From: Zavarzinia compransoris
GTDB lineage: Bacteria; Pseudomonadota; Alphaproteobacteria; Zavarziniales; Zavarziniaceae
Length of the DNA stretch: 64,000 bases
Direction of reading: 5' to 3'
NCBI RefSeq assembly: GCF_003173055.1
Contig: NZ_QGLF01000003.1
Span: 349,355-413,354, forward strand
Positions 1-8,059 of the stretch are shown here, in pieces. Position numbers and translations under genes: made by a program. The notes under the pieces were generated by a model, which saw only the letters and a list, made by a program, of their open reading frames with translations, did no database searches and was not told the DNA's origin. Each line of letters starts with the position of its first letter. Within the stretch, counting starts at the first letter, position 1.

Positions 1-140
1 AAGCAGAGGCCCTTCACCAGCAACAGCCGGCGGCCCCGGCGCAGGCGCGCGGGATCGTCCAGCAGCCGTTCGGCCAGGGGGCGCAGTTGCGCGGCGAAAC
101 CATTCGCCGGCCGGGGCTGGAAGGAGATGCGCCCGCTCAT
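1..140 (-). CDS. Partial uncharacterised protein, N-terminal 46 residues
   Basis: The reverse strand reads an open frame from an ATG at 140 to the window edge. It begins MSGRISFQPRPANGF and continues with an arginine/leucine-rich stretch (residues 18-43). Its start overlaps the stop of the upstream TetR-family gene by four bases (ATGA), so the two are probably co-transcribed and this may be the gene the regulator controls. I do not recognise the family from this short N-terminus. No signal peptide or membrane segment is visible. The rest lies outside the window. Confidence 0.6.
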   Translation of the reverse strand, partial: MSGRISFQPRPANGFAAQLRPLAERLLDDPARLRRGRRLLLVKGLC

Positions 141-727
141 GGCCGGTCCTCCCCCTCGAGCCCGAGCACGCGCAGGATGCCGCCGACCACCGGCGCCGCC
201 TGATCCGCCAGGGGCCCCGGAAGTTCGCCCAGCGCGACGGCTTCCGCCGGTTGCAGGATCATGCCGAGCACGAGGGCCGTCACCAGCGCGGCGCCGCCGG
301 CGGGGAAGCGGGCGGGCGCTTCCGCCCTCGCCCCCTCGACCACCCTGCGCAGGACCGAAACCGGCGTCACCGTGCCCGGCGGCAGGCGCATGGTGGCGGC
401 GCGGGGGCCCAGCAGCAGATAGGAGAAGAGATCCCGGTCCCGGTCGAAGGCGGCGTAGAAATGCCCGACCAGGGCCCCCATCCGCGCCGCCGCAGTGGCC
501 GCGCCTTGTTGCAGGCGGTCCAGGGCATCGGCGAAGGGAAGGTAATGTTCGAGGAAGATGGCGTCGGCCAGGGCTTCCTTCGAGGGGAAGTGGCGGTAGA
601 TCGTACCCTCGGCGATGCGGGCTTCGGCGGCGATATGCCGGGTCGTGGTCGCGCCGACGCCCTGCTGCGCGAAAAGGCGGACGGAAGCCTGGACGATGCG
701 CTTTCGGGTCTCGGCCGGTGTGGTCAT
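137..727 (-). CDS. TetR/AcrR family transcriptional regulator
   Basis: A 196-residue protein of typical TetR length. The N-terminal helix-turn-helix domain (about residues 8-55) is clear: TRKRIVQASVRLFAQQG, then TTTRHIAAEARIAEGTIYRH, the recognition helix, then FPSKEALADAIF. The C-terminal ligand/dimer domain is divergent, so the effector cannot be predicted. I chose the ATG at 727. An in-frame GTG at 754 would add nine residues (MSAYSHEAA), but it lies inside an imperfect palindrome that looks like the regulator's own operator, which makes the shorter form more likely. The gene overlaps the downstream partial gene by 4 bp. By family behaviour it should repress itself and that neighbour until a small hydrophobic ligand binds; this is inference. 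Confidence 0.88.
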   Translation of the reverse strand: MTTPAETRKRIVQASVRLFAQQGVGATTTRHIAAEARIAEGTIYRHFPSKEALADAIFLEHYLPFADALDRLQQGAATAAARMGALVGHFYAAFDRDRDLFSYLLLGPRAATMRLPPGTVTPVSVLRRVVEGARAEAPARFPAGGAALVTALVLGMILQPAEAVALGELPGPLADQAAPVVGGILRVLGLEGEDRP

Positions 728-739
728 GGCAGCCTCGTG

Positions 740-757
740 TGAGTAAGCACTCACTCA
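740..757. promoter_or_regulatory. Probable TetR-family operator
   Basis: An 18-bp imperfect palindrome, TGAGTAAGCACTCACTCA, matches its own reverse complement at 14 of 18 positions. Half-sites of the TGAGTGAGY type are common among TetR/AcrR repressors acting on lipid or xenobiotic genes. It sits just upstream of the preferred start of the TetR gene at 727, as expected for autoregulation. No footprint evidence is available. Confidence 0.6.
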
Positions 758-846
758 CATTACGGCCGGCAATCGTTCCCTGCAAGCCGCGATCTGCGCG
801 GGCGATCCTGATTGAGCGGTCTCCGCAAGGGCGAGGCCGGCGGCGC

Positions 847-1245
847 TCAGCGATAGGCGTGCAGGATGTTACGCATCATCTGCCTTATGGCCACGCGGCC
901 AATACGGGGATGGGCGCCGGCGGCCCGCAGCACCGCCGCGTCGACGCGAGCCATCCAGCCCGGTTCGTTCGTGTCCTTATATTCCAGCCAGCAGTCGGCG
1001 ATGAAGCGATCGACGTCGGCGATGGCGTCTTCGAAGACCGCCTGCGGGGTTCCGGGGAGCAATCTTTCCAGCCAGAACAGCGTGCCCGCCCGGTCGCCCG
1101 GCCTGCCGGTCATATCATGTGGATAGGCCGGGTCGAGCCATTGGCGCTCGCACATGGCGACGAAGGCGAAATCCGTGATCAGAACACAATTGATCCTGCC
1201 CAGGAGATCCCGGATCTTCGCCTCGTCCCAATCGTCCGGCGCCAT
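847..1245 (-). CDS. Uncharacterised 132-residue protein downstream of phaZ
   Basis: A soluble, tryptophan-containing protein beginning MAPDDWDEAKIRDLLGRIN, with no signal peptide or membrane span. It follows phaZ by 16 bp on the same strand, so it is probably translated from the same mRNA. I do not recognise the family. The middle holds an acidic helix-like stretch (AVFEDAIADVDRFIADCW, about residues 69-86) and the C-terminus is basic. Its position suggests a link to polyhydroxyalkanoate metabolism, but the sequence gives no direct proof. Confidence 0.65.
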   Translation of the reverse strand: MAPDDWDEAKIRDLLGRINCVLITDFAFVAMCERQWLDPAYPHDMTGRPGDRAGTLFWLERLLPGTPQAVFEDAIADVDRFIADCWLEYKDTNEPGWMARVDAAVLRAAGAHPRIGRVAIRQMMRNILHAYR

Positions 1246-1261
1246 GGCCCGGCCGGCAGCC

Positions 1262-2482
1262 CTACTCGTTGGCGAGGATCATGTTCTTGATGCGGGGGTA
1301 GATCTGGCCTTCCCACTTCTTGCCGTTGAAGACGCCGTAATGGCCGACGCCGGGTTGCAGGTGGTGGCTCTTCTGATAGGGGCGGATGCGGCTACAGAGA
1401 TCATGGGCGGCGACGGTCTGGCCGACGGAGCAGATGTCGTCGCGCTCGCCCTCGACGGTGAACAGGGCGGTGCGGCGGACCGCGCTGGGATCGACCTTCT
1501 GGCCCTTCCAATACATCTTGCCGGTGGCCAGTTCGTATTCCTGAAACACGCGGTTCACGGTTTCCAGGTAGAATTCGGCGGTCAGGTCGAGGACGGCGAA
1601 ATATTCGTCGTAGAAGGTGCGGGCCGCCTCGGCCTTTTCCCACTCGCCCTTGGCGAGATTGTTATAGAGGTCGCGGTGCGATTTGACGTGGCGGTCCGCG
1701 TTCATGCTCATGAAGGCGGACAATTGGGTGAAGCCCGGATAGACCCGCCGGCCCGCGCCCTTCAGGCGCCGGGGCACGGTGGTGATCAGGTTCTTCTCGA
1801 ACCATTCGATCGGGTTGTCGGTGGCGAGCTTGTTGACCACGGTCGGGTTGACCCGGCAGTCGATCGGGCCGGCCATCAGGGTCATGCTGCGCGGCTGCAT
1901 CGGGTTCTCGTTCATCGCCATGACGATGACCGCGACCAGGGCATGGACGCAGGGCTGGCACACCGCGACCAGATGGCCGCGGGTGCCGATCTTCTCGAGG
2001 AAGGTCACGACATGCTCGACATATTCGTCGAAGCCGAACGGGCCGGCCGAGACCGGCACGTCCCGGGCATTGTGCCAGTCGGTGATATAGACGTCGTGGT
2101 CCTGAAGCAGGGTCACCACCGTGCCGCGCAGCAGGGTGGCGAAATGGCCCGACAGGGGGGCGACCACCAGCACCGGCGGCTGGCTGACCGCCGTGTCCTT
2201 CTTGAAGTGCAGCAGGGTGCCGAAGGGGGTGGAATATTCCGCCACCTCGGTCACCGGCACTTCGCGGTTGCCGGTCACCACCGACTTGATGTCGAAGGGC
2301 GGGCGGTCGTGCGTGAGGCGGGTATGGCCGAAAACGTCGAAAGCCGCGGTGAAGGCGCGGTAGGGGTAGAAGGCGGAAAGCCCGGACAGCAGCGGATTAC
2401 GCAACACGGTCGCCGTCCCGCGCGCCGCGGCGCGGAGCGGGTCCAGCATGTCTGACTGCGCTTGGTAGATCTCATAGATCAT
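1262..2482 (-). CDS. phaZ: Intracellular polyhydroxyalkanoate depolymerase
   Basis: This 406-residue protein matches the intracellular PHB depolymerase family (PhaZ1 type) in length and sequence. It opens MIYEIYQAQSDMLDPLRAAA, a family hallmark, has a PHB-depolymerase C-terminal region, and no signal peptide. The segment VCQPC (residues 174-178) is where this family carries its nucleophilic cysteine in place of the serine of extracellular enzymes. A C-terminal His (PGVGHYGVF) fits the catalytic triad. The enzyme mobilises granule-bound polyester to hydroxyacids in the cytoplasm. It is followed at 16 bp by the small gene at 847-1245. The start ATG has only a weak GGTGA ribosome site; MLDPL at residue 12 is an alternative start. 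Confidence 0.95.
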   Translation of the reverse strand: MIYEIYQAQSDMLDPLRAAARGTATVLRNPLLSGLSAFYPYRAFTAAFDVFGHTRLTHDRPPFDIKSVVTGNREVPVTEVAEYSTPFGTLLHFKKDTAVSQPPVLVVAPLSGHFATLLRGTVVTLLQDHDVYITDWHNARDVPVSAGPFGFDEYVEHVVTFLEKIGTRGHLVAVCQPCVHALVAVIVMAMNENPMQPRSMTLMAGPIDCRVNPTVVNKLATDNPIEWFEKNLITTVPRRLKGAGRRVYPGFTQLSAFMSMNADRHVKSHRDLYNNLAKGEWEKAEAARTFYDEYFAVLDLTAEFYLETVNRVFQEYELATGKMYWKGQKVDPSAVRRTALFTVEGERDDICSVGQTVAAHDLCSRIRPYQKSHHLQPGVGHYGVFNGKKWEGQIYPRIKNMILANE

Positions 2483-2769
2483 GCGTCACCGGCTCGCTTG
2501 GCATCAGGGTCCGAAAAATGCTTACCCCAAAGGGCTTACTAGAACGAAAACGCCCGTGCATTTTTCGCTGCACTGCCACAATATCAACGGGTCGGATCAC
2601 TGAGTGCAACAGGGAACTGTCGTCAAATCTGGGATTGGACCAATTTCCGCCTTTGGTCTAACGCGCGATACGAGCGGACTTGAGTGCAATGCAGCAAAGG
2701 TGGCAGTATTTTTCAGCCTGAGTGAACCAAAAGGTCGGTTAGGGCAGGAACCCCAAGAAGCGAGGCAGG
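2483..2769. promoter_or_regulatory. Divergent promoter region between phaZ and the GST gene
   Basis: The 287 bp between two divergent genes is visibly more A/T-rich than its surroundings and holds no convincing ORF. TGC-rich words recur (gtgcattttt, ctgcactgcc, gagtgcaac, gagtgcaatgcagc). These resemble the TGC-rich sites bound by PhaR-type regulators of PHA genes, but the match is loose. The promoters of both genes must lie here; I could not assign clear -35/-10 pairs. Confidence 0.5.
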
Positions 2770-3432
2770 ATGTCCATGGCGAAGGCCACTTTGACCATCA
2801 GCAGCAAGAACTATTCCTCCTGGTCGCTGCGCGGCTGGTTGCTGTGCAAGCTGGCCGGCCTCGAATTCGAGGAGAAGGCCCTGTCGATCGACGATCCGGG
2901 CACCCGCGCCGAACTCCTGCTGCTCTCGCCTTCGTTCAAGGTGCCGGCGCTGACCCATGGCGACATCACGGTCTGGGATACGCTGGCGATCGCCGAATAT
3001 CTCCAGGAAGTGATTCCCGGCGCCTCCCTCCTGCCGGAGGATCTGGCCGCCCGCACCCATTGCCGCGCGGTTTCGGGCGAGATGCATTCGGGCTTCGCCA
3101 ACCTGCGCTCCGCCCTGCCCATGAACCTGAAGAGCCATTTCCCCGGCTTCAAGGTCTGGGCCGGCGCCCAGGCCGACATTGACCATGTGATCGGCATCTG
3201 GCGCACCTGCCTCGATACTTACGGCGGCCCCTATCTGTTCGGCGCCAAGCTGACCATCGCGGACGCGATGTTCGCCCCGGTCTGTACCCGCTTCAAGACT
3301 TATGACGTGAAGCTGGACCGCAAGTGCCAGGCCTATGCCAACCGCATCCTGAACCTGCCCCAGATGCAGGAATGGACCAAGGCCGCCCTGGCCGAGCCGG
3401 AGGAACTGGAAGAACTCGACGTCGAGTTCTGA
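2770..3432 (+). CDS. Glutathione S-transferase
   Basis: A 220-residue cytosolic GST. The thioredoxin-fold N-domain (residues 1-85) has TISSKNYSSWSLRGWLL, with candidate catalytic serines, the cis-proline segment KVPAL and WDTLAIAEYLQE, the gamma-glutamyl-binding D/E-S/T-A-I equivalent. The all-helical C-domain contains LFGAKLTIADAMF, matching the N-capping box of GSTs. Conjugation or reduction of electrophiles with glutathione is the family role; the substrate is not predictable. Its stop lies 3 bp from the stop of the convergent acyltransferase gene. The start ATG at 2770 follows a GA-rich stretch (gaagcgaggcagg); MAKATL at the third residue is an alternative. Confidence 0.93.
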   Translation: MSMAKATLTISSKNYSSWSLRGWLLCKLAGLEFEEKALSIDDPGTRAELLLLSPSFKVPALTHGDITVWDTLAIAEYLQEVIPGASLLPEDLAARTHCRAVSGEMHSGFANLRSALPMNLKSHFPGFKVWAGAQADIDHVIGIWRTCLDTYGGPYLFGAKLTIADAMFAPVCTRFKTYDVKLDRKCQAYANRILNLPQMQEWTKAALAEPEELEELDVEF

Positions 3433-3435
3433 GCC

Positions 3436-4359
3436 TCAGCCTTCCTCGTCCCGCCCCCTCTCGTCCTGCTCGGCCGGCGCCCGCCCGCGGGCCCGGTCGA
3501 GCACCTGCCGCGCCAGCGGTATCAGGCGGCGGCGCAAGGGGCGCAGGGGGTCGTGCTCGCGCCGGGCGAGCAGGTCGTCGAGCCCGGCTTCGATCGCTGC
3601 CTCCACCTCGCGGCGCAGCGTCCAGGCATTGTCGTCCGTGGCCTCGCCCTTGAAGCGGGCGGTGTCGATCGCCGGGGCGAAGCTGAAGTAATAGCGCTCG
3701 GGCCGGGGCAGGGCGGTCAGGCCCAAGCCGCGGTAGAGGCCGAGATAGTCGCTCTTCAGCTTCAGGCGCCGGGCCAGGGCCCCGGCGCCCGGGATCTTCA
3801 GGATCTCGTCCGAGCCGAGCAGGACCGAATAGCTGTCGTCCGCCCCGACCGCGGAAAAGGGCACCACCGGGCAGCCGGCCTCGATGGCGAGGCGGGCGAA
3901 GCCCAGGCGCTGCTTCCAGCGCAGGCGGTATTTCTCGCCCCGGCGCTTGAACACTTCGCCGACCCCGCCCGGATAGACGACGACATGGGACTTCAGCGCC
4001 ATCAGGCCGCGGAAGCCGTCCGGCGTACCTTCGACCGCGCCCGCCGCCCTGAACAGGTCGCGCCAGCGCGGGATGGCGAAATGGATATGGTCGGCAAGGC
4101 CGCGCGGCCAGATGCCCAGGCGCCGCTTCAGGCCGAAGGCCATCACGCCGGCATCGAGCGTGCCCATCATGCCGTGATTGCCGACCAGCAGCACCGGCCC
4201 TTGCGCCGGGATATTCCCGAGCCCGAGAAAGAGCGGATCGGTCAGCGCGGTCCAGGCGTCCACGGCCGGGCCGATCATGCGCCGCAGCCGCTGGAAATCC
4301 TCCTCGCCATAGGGAGAGACGGGGGCGGGGGCTTCGGCGGGGGCGGGGGCTTCGGTCAT
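3436..4359 (-). CDS. Lysophospholipid-acyltransferase-like protein (DGAT/TMEM68-like group)
   Basis: A 307-residue protein with a PlsC-type acyltransferase fold. The segment VGNHGMMGTLDAG holds the Asn-His block I, with a wider His-to-Asp gap than the classical HX4D. VYPGGVGEVFKRRGEKYRL and WKQRLGFARLAIEAGCPVVP match blocks seen in the eukaryotic-like DGAT/TMEM68/phytyl-ester group. It probably esterifies a lipid alcohol or lysolipid at the inner membrane. The ATG at 4359 was chosen because it lies 11 bp after the MoeB-like gene. The N-terminus contains a tandem six-residue repeat (EAPAPA, EAPAPV) made by an 18-bp DNA duplication at 4321-4356. Confidence 0.82.
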   Translation of the reverse strand: MTEAPAPAEAPAPVSPYGEEDFQRLRRMIGPAVDAWTALTDPLFLGLGNIPAQGPVLLVGNHGMMGTLDAGVMAFGLKRRLGIWPRGLADHIHFAIPRWRDLFRAAGAVEGTPDGFRGLMALKSHVVVYPGGVGEVFKRRGEKYRLRWKQRLGFARLAIEAGCPVVPFSAVGADDSYSVLLGSDEILKIPGAGALARRLKLKSDYLGLYRGLGLTALPRPERYYFSFAPAIDTARFKGEATDDNAWTLRREVEAAIEAGLDDLLARREHDPLRPLRRRLIPLARQVLDRARGRAPAEQDERGRDEEG

Positions 4360-4369
4360 GGCGGGGGTC

Positions 4370-5125
4370 CTATCCCCCGCTGCACACCGGGCAGGCGGGG
4401 TCCTTGGCAAGGCGGAGGGTGCGGAAGCGGGTACTCAACGCATCGTAGAGAACGAGGCGGCCGGCCAGGCTGTCGCCGGCGCCGGTCAGTTCCTTCAGCG
4501 CCTCGACCGCCATCAGGCTGCCGACGACGCCGGTCACCGCCCCGAGAACGCCCTGGGCCGCGCAACCGGCGGCCGCGGCCGTCCCCTCGGGCACGAAGCA
4601 ATGGTAACAGGGATGCGCCGCCCCCTTCAGGTGGCCCGTGAAGGTGGCGACCTGCCCCTCGAACTGGGCGACGGCACCGGAGACGAGCACCCGCCCGGCG
4701 GCGACGCAGGCCCGGTTGACGATGTGGCGGGTGGCGAAATTATCCGTCCCGTCGAGAATCAGGTCGTAACCCTGAACGAGGTCGCGGGCGGCGGCATCGT
4801 CCAAACGCAGGGGATGGCCGACGACCCGGATGCCGGGGTCGAGCCGGGCCAGCGTATCGGCGGCAGCCGCCACCTTGGGCCGGCCGAGGTCGGCGCCGGC
4901 ATAGATGATCTGGCGCTGGAGGTTGGACAGCGAGACCGTGTCGTCGTCGACGAGGCCGATGGTGCCGACCCCGGCCGCCGCGAGATAGAGCGCGGCCGGC
5001 GCCCCCAGCCCGCCGGCGCCGACGATCAGCACCCGGGCCGCCAGCAGCCGCGCCTGGCCGGCGCCGCCGACCTCGCGCAGGATGATATGGCGGGCATAGC
5101 GGTCGAGTTGCTCGTCGGTCAGCAT
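4370..5125 (-). CDS. moeB: ThiF/MoeB/HesA family adenylyltransferase
   Basis: A 251-residue E1-like enzyme that adenylates the C-terminal glycine of a ubiquitin-fold sulfur carrier such as MoaD or ThiS. It shows RYARHIILREVGGAGQ, the nucleotide-binding GAGGLG (36-41), the D-x-D segment VDDDTVSLSNLQRQ with the arginine finger, and DGTDNF. Two zinc-binding pairs are present, CYHC in the middle and CPVC near the end. No rhodanese domain follows, so it is MoeB/ThiF-like rather than MOCS3-like. No molybdopterin or thiamine genes flank it, so the partner is uncertain. Confidence 0.9.
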   Translation of the reverse strand: MLTDEQLDRYARHIILREVGGAGQARLLAARVLIVGAGGLGAPAALYLAAAGVGTIGLVDDDTVSLSNLQRQIIYAGADLGRPKVAAAADTLARLDPGIRVVGHPLRLDDAAARDLVQGYDLILDGTDNFATRHIVNRACVAAGRVLVSGAVAQFEGQVATFTGHLKGAAHPCYHCFVPEGTAAAAGCAAQGVLGAVTGVVGSLMAVEALKELTGAGDSLAGRLVLYDALSTRFRTLRLAKDPACPVCSGG

Positions 5126-5143
5126 CGGGCACCTTGAGGGGCG

Positions 5144-6469
5144 TCAGGGAAAGAAGCGGTTGGCCGGCCGGGGCAGGCCCAGGTTTTCCCGCAGTGTCCG
5201 CCCTTCGTACTCGCGGCGGAAGAGGCCGCGGCGCCGCAACTCCGGCACCACCTTGTCGACGAAGGCGTCCAGCCCGCCGGGGAGCCAGGGGAACATGACG
5301 TTGAAACCGTCGCTGGCCCGGGTTTCCAGCCATTCCTCCATCTCGTCGGCGATGGTCTTGGCGGTGCCGACGAAGCTGAGCCCGGCATAGCCGCCGAGGC
5401 GCCGCGCCAATTGGCGCACCGTCAGGCCCTCGCGCCGGGCGAGGGCGATGGTCTGGGCACGGCCGCTCTTGCTTGCGTTGGAGTCCGGGATCTCGGGCAG
5501 GGGGCCGTCCAGGTCGAAGCCCGAGACATCGGTGCCGAGCGCGATCGAAAGCGAGGCGATGGCGCTTTCCTCATGGACCAGGCTGTCCAGCAGCAGGTGC
5601 TTCTCCCGCGCCTCCTCGACCGAATCGGCGGTGACGACGAAGGCGCCGGGCAGGATCTTCATATGCTCCGGGTCGCGGCCGATCTTTTCCATCCGGCCCT
5701 TCACGTCGGCGTAATAGCTGCGCGCCCCTGCGATCGTGCCGGGGGCGCAGAAGACCAGCTCGGCGGTTTCCGCCGCCAGCTGCCGCCCGGGTTCCGAGGC
5801 GCCGGCCTGCACGATCACCGGCCAGCCCTGGACCGGCCGGGCGATATGCAGGGGTCCGCGCACCGACAGGAACTCGCCCCGGTGGTCCAGCCGGTGCAGG
5901 CGGTCCGGGTCGAAATAGAGGCCCGAGGCCGCATCGCGGATGAAGGCGTCGTCGGCGAAACTGTCCCAGAGGCCGGTGACCACGTCATAGAATTCCCGCG
6001 CCCGGCGATAGCGCTCGCCATGGTCCATGTGGTCGTCGCGCCCGAAGTTCAGCGCCGCATCCGGGTTCGAGGTGGTGACGATGTTCCACCCCGCCCGGCC
6101 CTGGCTGATGTGGTCGAGGGAGGCGAAGCGCCGGGCGATGTGGAACGGCTCGTCGAAGGTGGTGGAGGCGGTGGCGATCAGCCCGATCCGTTCCGTCACC
6201 ATGGCCAGCGCCGACAGCAGGGTGAAGGGCTCGAAGGAGGTCACCGTATGGCTGCGGCGCAGCGCCTCGATCGGCATGTTCAGCACGGCCAGGTGATCGG
6301 CCATGAAGAAAGCGTCGAATTTCGCCGCCTCCAGCTTCTTGATCGAGCGGATCAATTCCTCGAGGTTGAAATTGGCGTCCGGCACCGCGCCGGGAAACCG
6401 CCAGGCGCCGGTGTGAATGCTGATCGGCCGCATGAAGGCGCCCAGTTTCAGCGTCCTGCCCTTGCTCAT
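5144..6469 (-). CDS. LLM-class FMN-dependent monooxygenase (NtaA/SnaA/DszA family)
   Basis: A 441-residue bacterial-luciferase-like monooxygenase. It starts KLGAFMRPISIHTGAWRFP and continues FDAFFMADHLAV, TERIGLIATASTTFDEP, LDHISQGRAGWNIVTTSNP and VIVQAGASEPGR, the succession found in nitrilotriacetate, pristinamycin and dibenzothiophene-sulfone monooxygenases. It should use reduced FMN supplied by a separate reductase, which is not nearby. The substrate is unknown; alkyl-sulfur or amine compounds are typical. A good ribosome site (AGGAG, seven bases before ATG) supports the start. It diverges from the flavin oxidoreductase gene at 6694. Confidence 0.92.
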   Translation of the reverse strand: MSKGRTLKLGAFMRPISIHTGAWRFPGAVPDANFNLEELIRSIKKLEAAKFDAFFMADHLAVLNMPIEALRRSHTVTSFEPFTLLSALAMVTERIGLIATASTTFDEPFHIARRFASLDHISQGRAGWNIVTTSNPDAALNFGRDDHMDHGERYRRAREFYDVVTGLWDSFADDAFIRDAASGLYFDPDRLHRLDHRGEFLSVRGPLHIARPVQGWPVIVQAGASEPGRQLAAETAELVFCAPGTIAGARSYYADVKGRMEKIGRDPEHMKILPGAFVVTADSVEEAREKHLLLDSLVHEESAIASLSIALGTDVSGFDLDGPLPEIPDSNASKSGRAQTIALARREGLTVRQLARRLGGYAGLSFVGTAKTIADEMEEWLETRASDGFNVMFPWLPGGLDAFVDKVVPELRRRGLFRREYEGRTLRENLGLPRPANRFFP

Positions 6470-6584
6470 GACAATTCTCCTGATCGTCGGTGTTGTTTAG
6501 GGGGATGTGCCGATAAAAATGCTAAAAGCGGCCCGGGCCCGGCGCCAGCCTGTTGCGGCACAGGGGTGGAATGCAGGAAACACA

Positions 6585-6610
6585 GGCGAGAAACATAGGC
6601 GAGAAACATA
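6585..6610. repeat. 13-bp tandem duplication in a divergent promoter region
   Basis: The unit ggcgagaaacata occurs twice head to tail (6585-6597, 6598-6610), followed by a truncated third start (ggcgggcg). It lies in the 224 bp between the LLM monooxygenase and the NADH:flavin oxidoreductase genes, so it could alter promoter spacing. Nothing else in that interval is recognisable apart from an A/T-rich patch near 6515-6530. Confidence 0.8.
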
Positions 6611-6693
6611 GGCGGGCGGCTAATCCCTTTGGAGGTGGCGGGGCGGCGATCGGCTTTTCTACTGTTCCAAAGGGGAGAACCGCGGGGCAGGAA

Positions 6694-7923
6694 ATGACGA
6701 TCGACATGGCTTTCACGCCCTTGCGCCTGGGGCCGCTGACGCTTCGCAACCGCTTCATCAAGTCGGGGGCGAACGAGGGCATGAGCCGGGACGGCCTGCC
6801 GACCCGGGCCCTGGTGGAACATCACCGGGCCATCGCGGCGGGCGGGGCGGCGCTTTGCACCGTCGCCTATGGCGCGATTTCGCCCGCGGGCCGGACCTTT
6901 GCCGACCAGCTTTGCCTGCACGACGAGGCGGTCGCCCCCTTGCGCGTGCTGACCGATGCGGTCCACCGCGAAGGGGCGGCGGCATCGTTGCAGATCACCC
7001 ATGGCGGCGCCTTTTCCTTCCTCCGGCCGGCGGACGGCCGGCGCCCGGGCAGTGCTTCCGGCGGGTTCAACCCGACCGGCGCCCTGCACGGCACGCCCTT
7101 CAAGCGGCCCCTGGCCGAGGCGGAACTGGAAGCCCTGGCCGATGGTTTCGCGGTGGCGGCGCGGCTTGCGGGCGAGGCCGGCTTCGATGCGGTCGAGATC
7201 CACATGGGCCACGGCTACCTGCTCAGCCAGTTCCTGTCGCCGGGGGAAAACCGGCGCCGCGACCGTTTCGGCGGCGACATGGCGGGCCGCGCCCGCTTTC
7301 CCCGCCTGGTGCTGCAACGGGTGCTGGATGCGGTCGGCGGCCGCATGGCCGTCCTGTGCAAGATCGGCGTCTTCGAGGGCTATCGCGGCGGCAACGGCAT
7401 CGCCGATGTCGTCGCGCTGGCCCGCCTGCTCGAAGGCGACGGCGCCCATCTTTTGGTGCTCAGCGGCGGCATGAACGTGCAGGCGCCGTGGTGGATCTTC
7501 GGCTCGAAAATGCCGGTCGCCGAGATGAAGGCGGCCGAGCCGAACCGTCTTGCCCGCCTCGCCCTGTCCGCCCTGGCGCTGATGCAGCCGCGCCGCCTCG
7601 ACTTCCGCGAGCTTTATTTCCGCGAGCCGTCGCGCGCGGTCCGGGCGGCGACGCGGCTGCCGCTCGGCTATCTCGGCGGGGTGACGTCGATGGCCGGGGT
7701 GCGGACGGCGCTGGCCGACGGTTTCGATGCCGTCGTGCTCGGCCGGGCGCTGCTGCATGACCCCGATCTGGTGCGGCGGTTCCAGGCCGGGCTGCCGTCC
7801 TCGGGCTGTACCGCCTGCAATCGCTGCGTCGCCACCATGCACACGCCGGCCGGAACCCATTGCGTCCTGCACGGTACGCCGGACGCGGCGCCGAACCGCA
7901 TCGTCGCCGGTCGAAACGGTTGA
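6694..7923 (+). CDS. NADH:flavin oxidoreductase, Old Yellow Enzyme family
   Basis: A 409-residue FMN-binding TIM-barrel enzyme. Family marks include LTLRNRFIKSGANEG at the start, ITHGGAFS, and the signature HMGHGYLLSQFLSPGENRR with DRFGG, then GVTSMAGVRTAL near the phosphate site. The C-terminus carries a cysteine cluster C-x2-C-x2-C-x11-C (CTACNRC then a later Cys), reminiscent of the iron-sulfur site of 2,4-dienoyl-CoA reductases, but the FAD/NAD(P) domain that follows in those enzymes is absent. The electron acceptor is unknown. I chose the ATG at 6694; an upstream ATG at 6553 would add 47 low-complexity residues spanning the tandem repeat. Confidence 0.9.
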   Translation: MTIDMAFTPLRLGPLTLRNRFIKSGANEGMSRDGLPTRALVEHHRAIAAGGAALCTVAYGAISPAGRTFADQLCLHDEAVAPLRVLTDAVHREGAAASLQITHGGAFSFLRPADGRRPGSASGGFNPTGALHGTPFKRPLAEAELEALADGFAVAARLAGEAGFDAVEIHMGHGYLLSQFLSPGENRRRDRFGGDMAGRARFPRLVLQRVLDAVGGRMAVLCKIGVFEGYRGGNGIADVVALARLLEGDGAHLLVLSGGMNVQAPWWIFGSKMPVAEMKAAEPNRLARLALSALALMQPRRLDFRELYFREPSRAVRAATRLPLGYLGGVTSMAGVRTALADGFDAVVLGRALLHDPDLVRRFQAGLPSSGCTACNRCVATMHTPAGTHCVLHGTPDAAPNRIVAGRNG

Positions 7924-8059
7924 GGGGACAGACCGTCGAGGGTAGGGGCGGCCCTGTTTTCTCCGCCCAAGCCCGTATTCGCGCGCCGATTGCTGGAGTA
8001 AGATCGCCGGAAGGGGCGCCGGGTTCGGGCAGAGGGGCAATCTCCCGCCGGTCTTTCCT

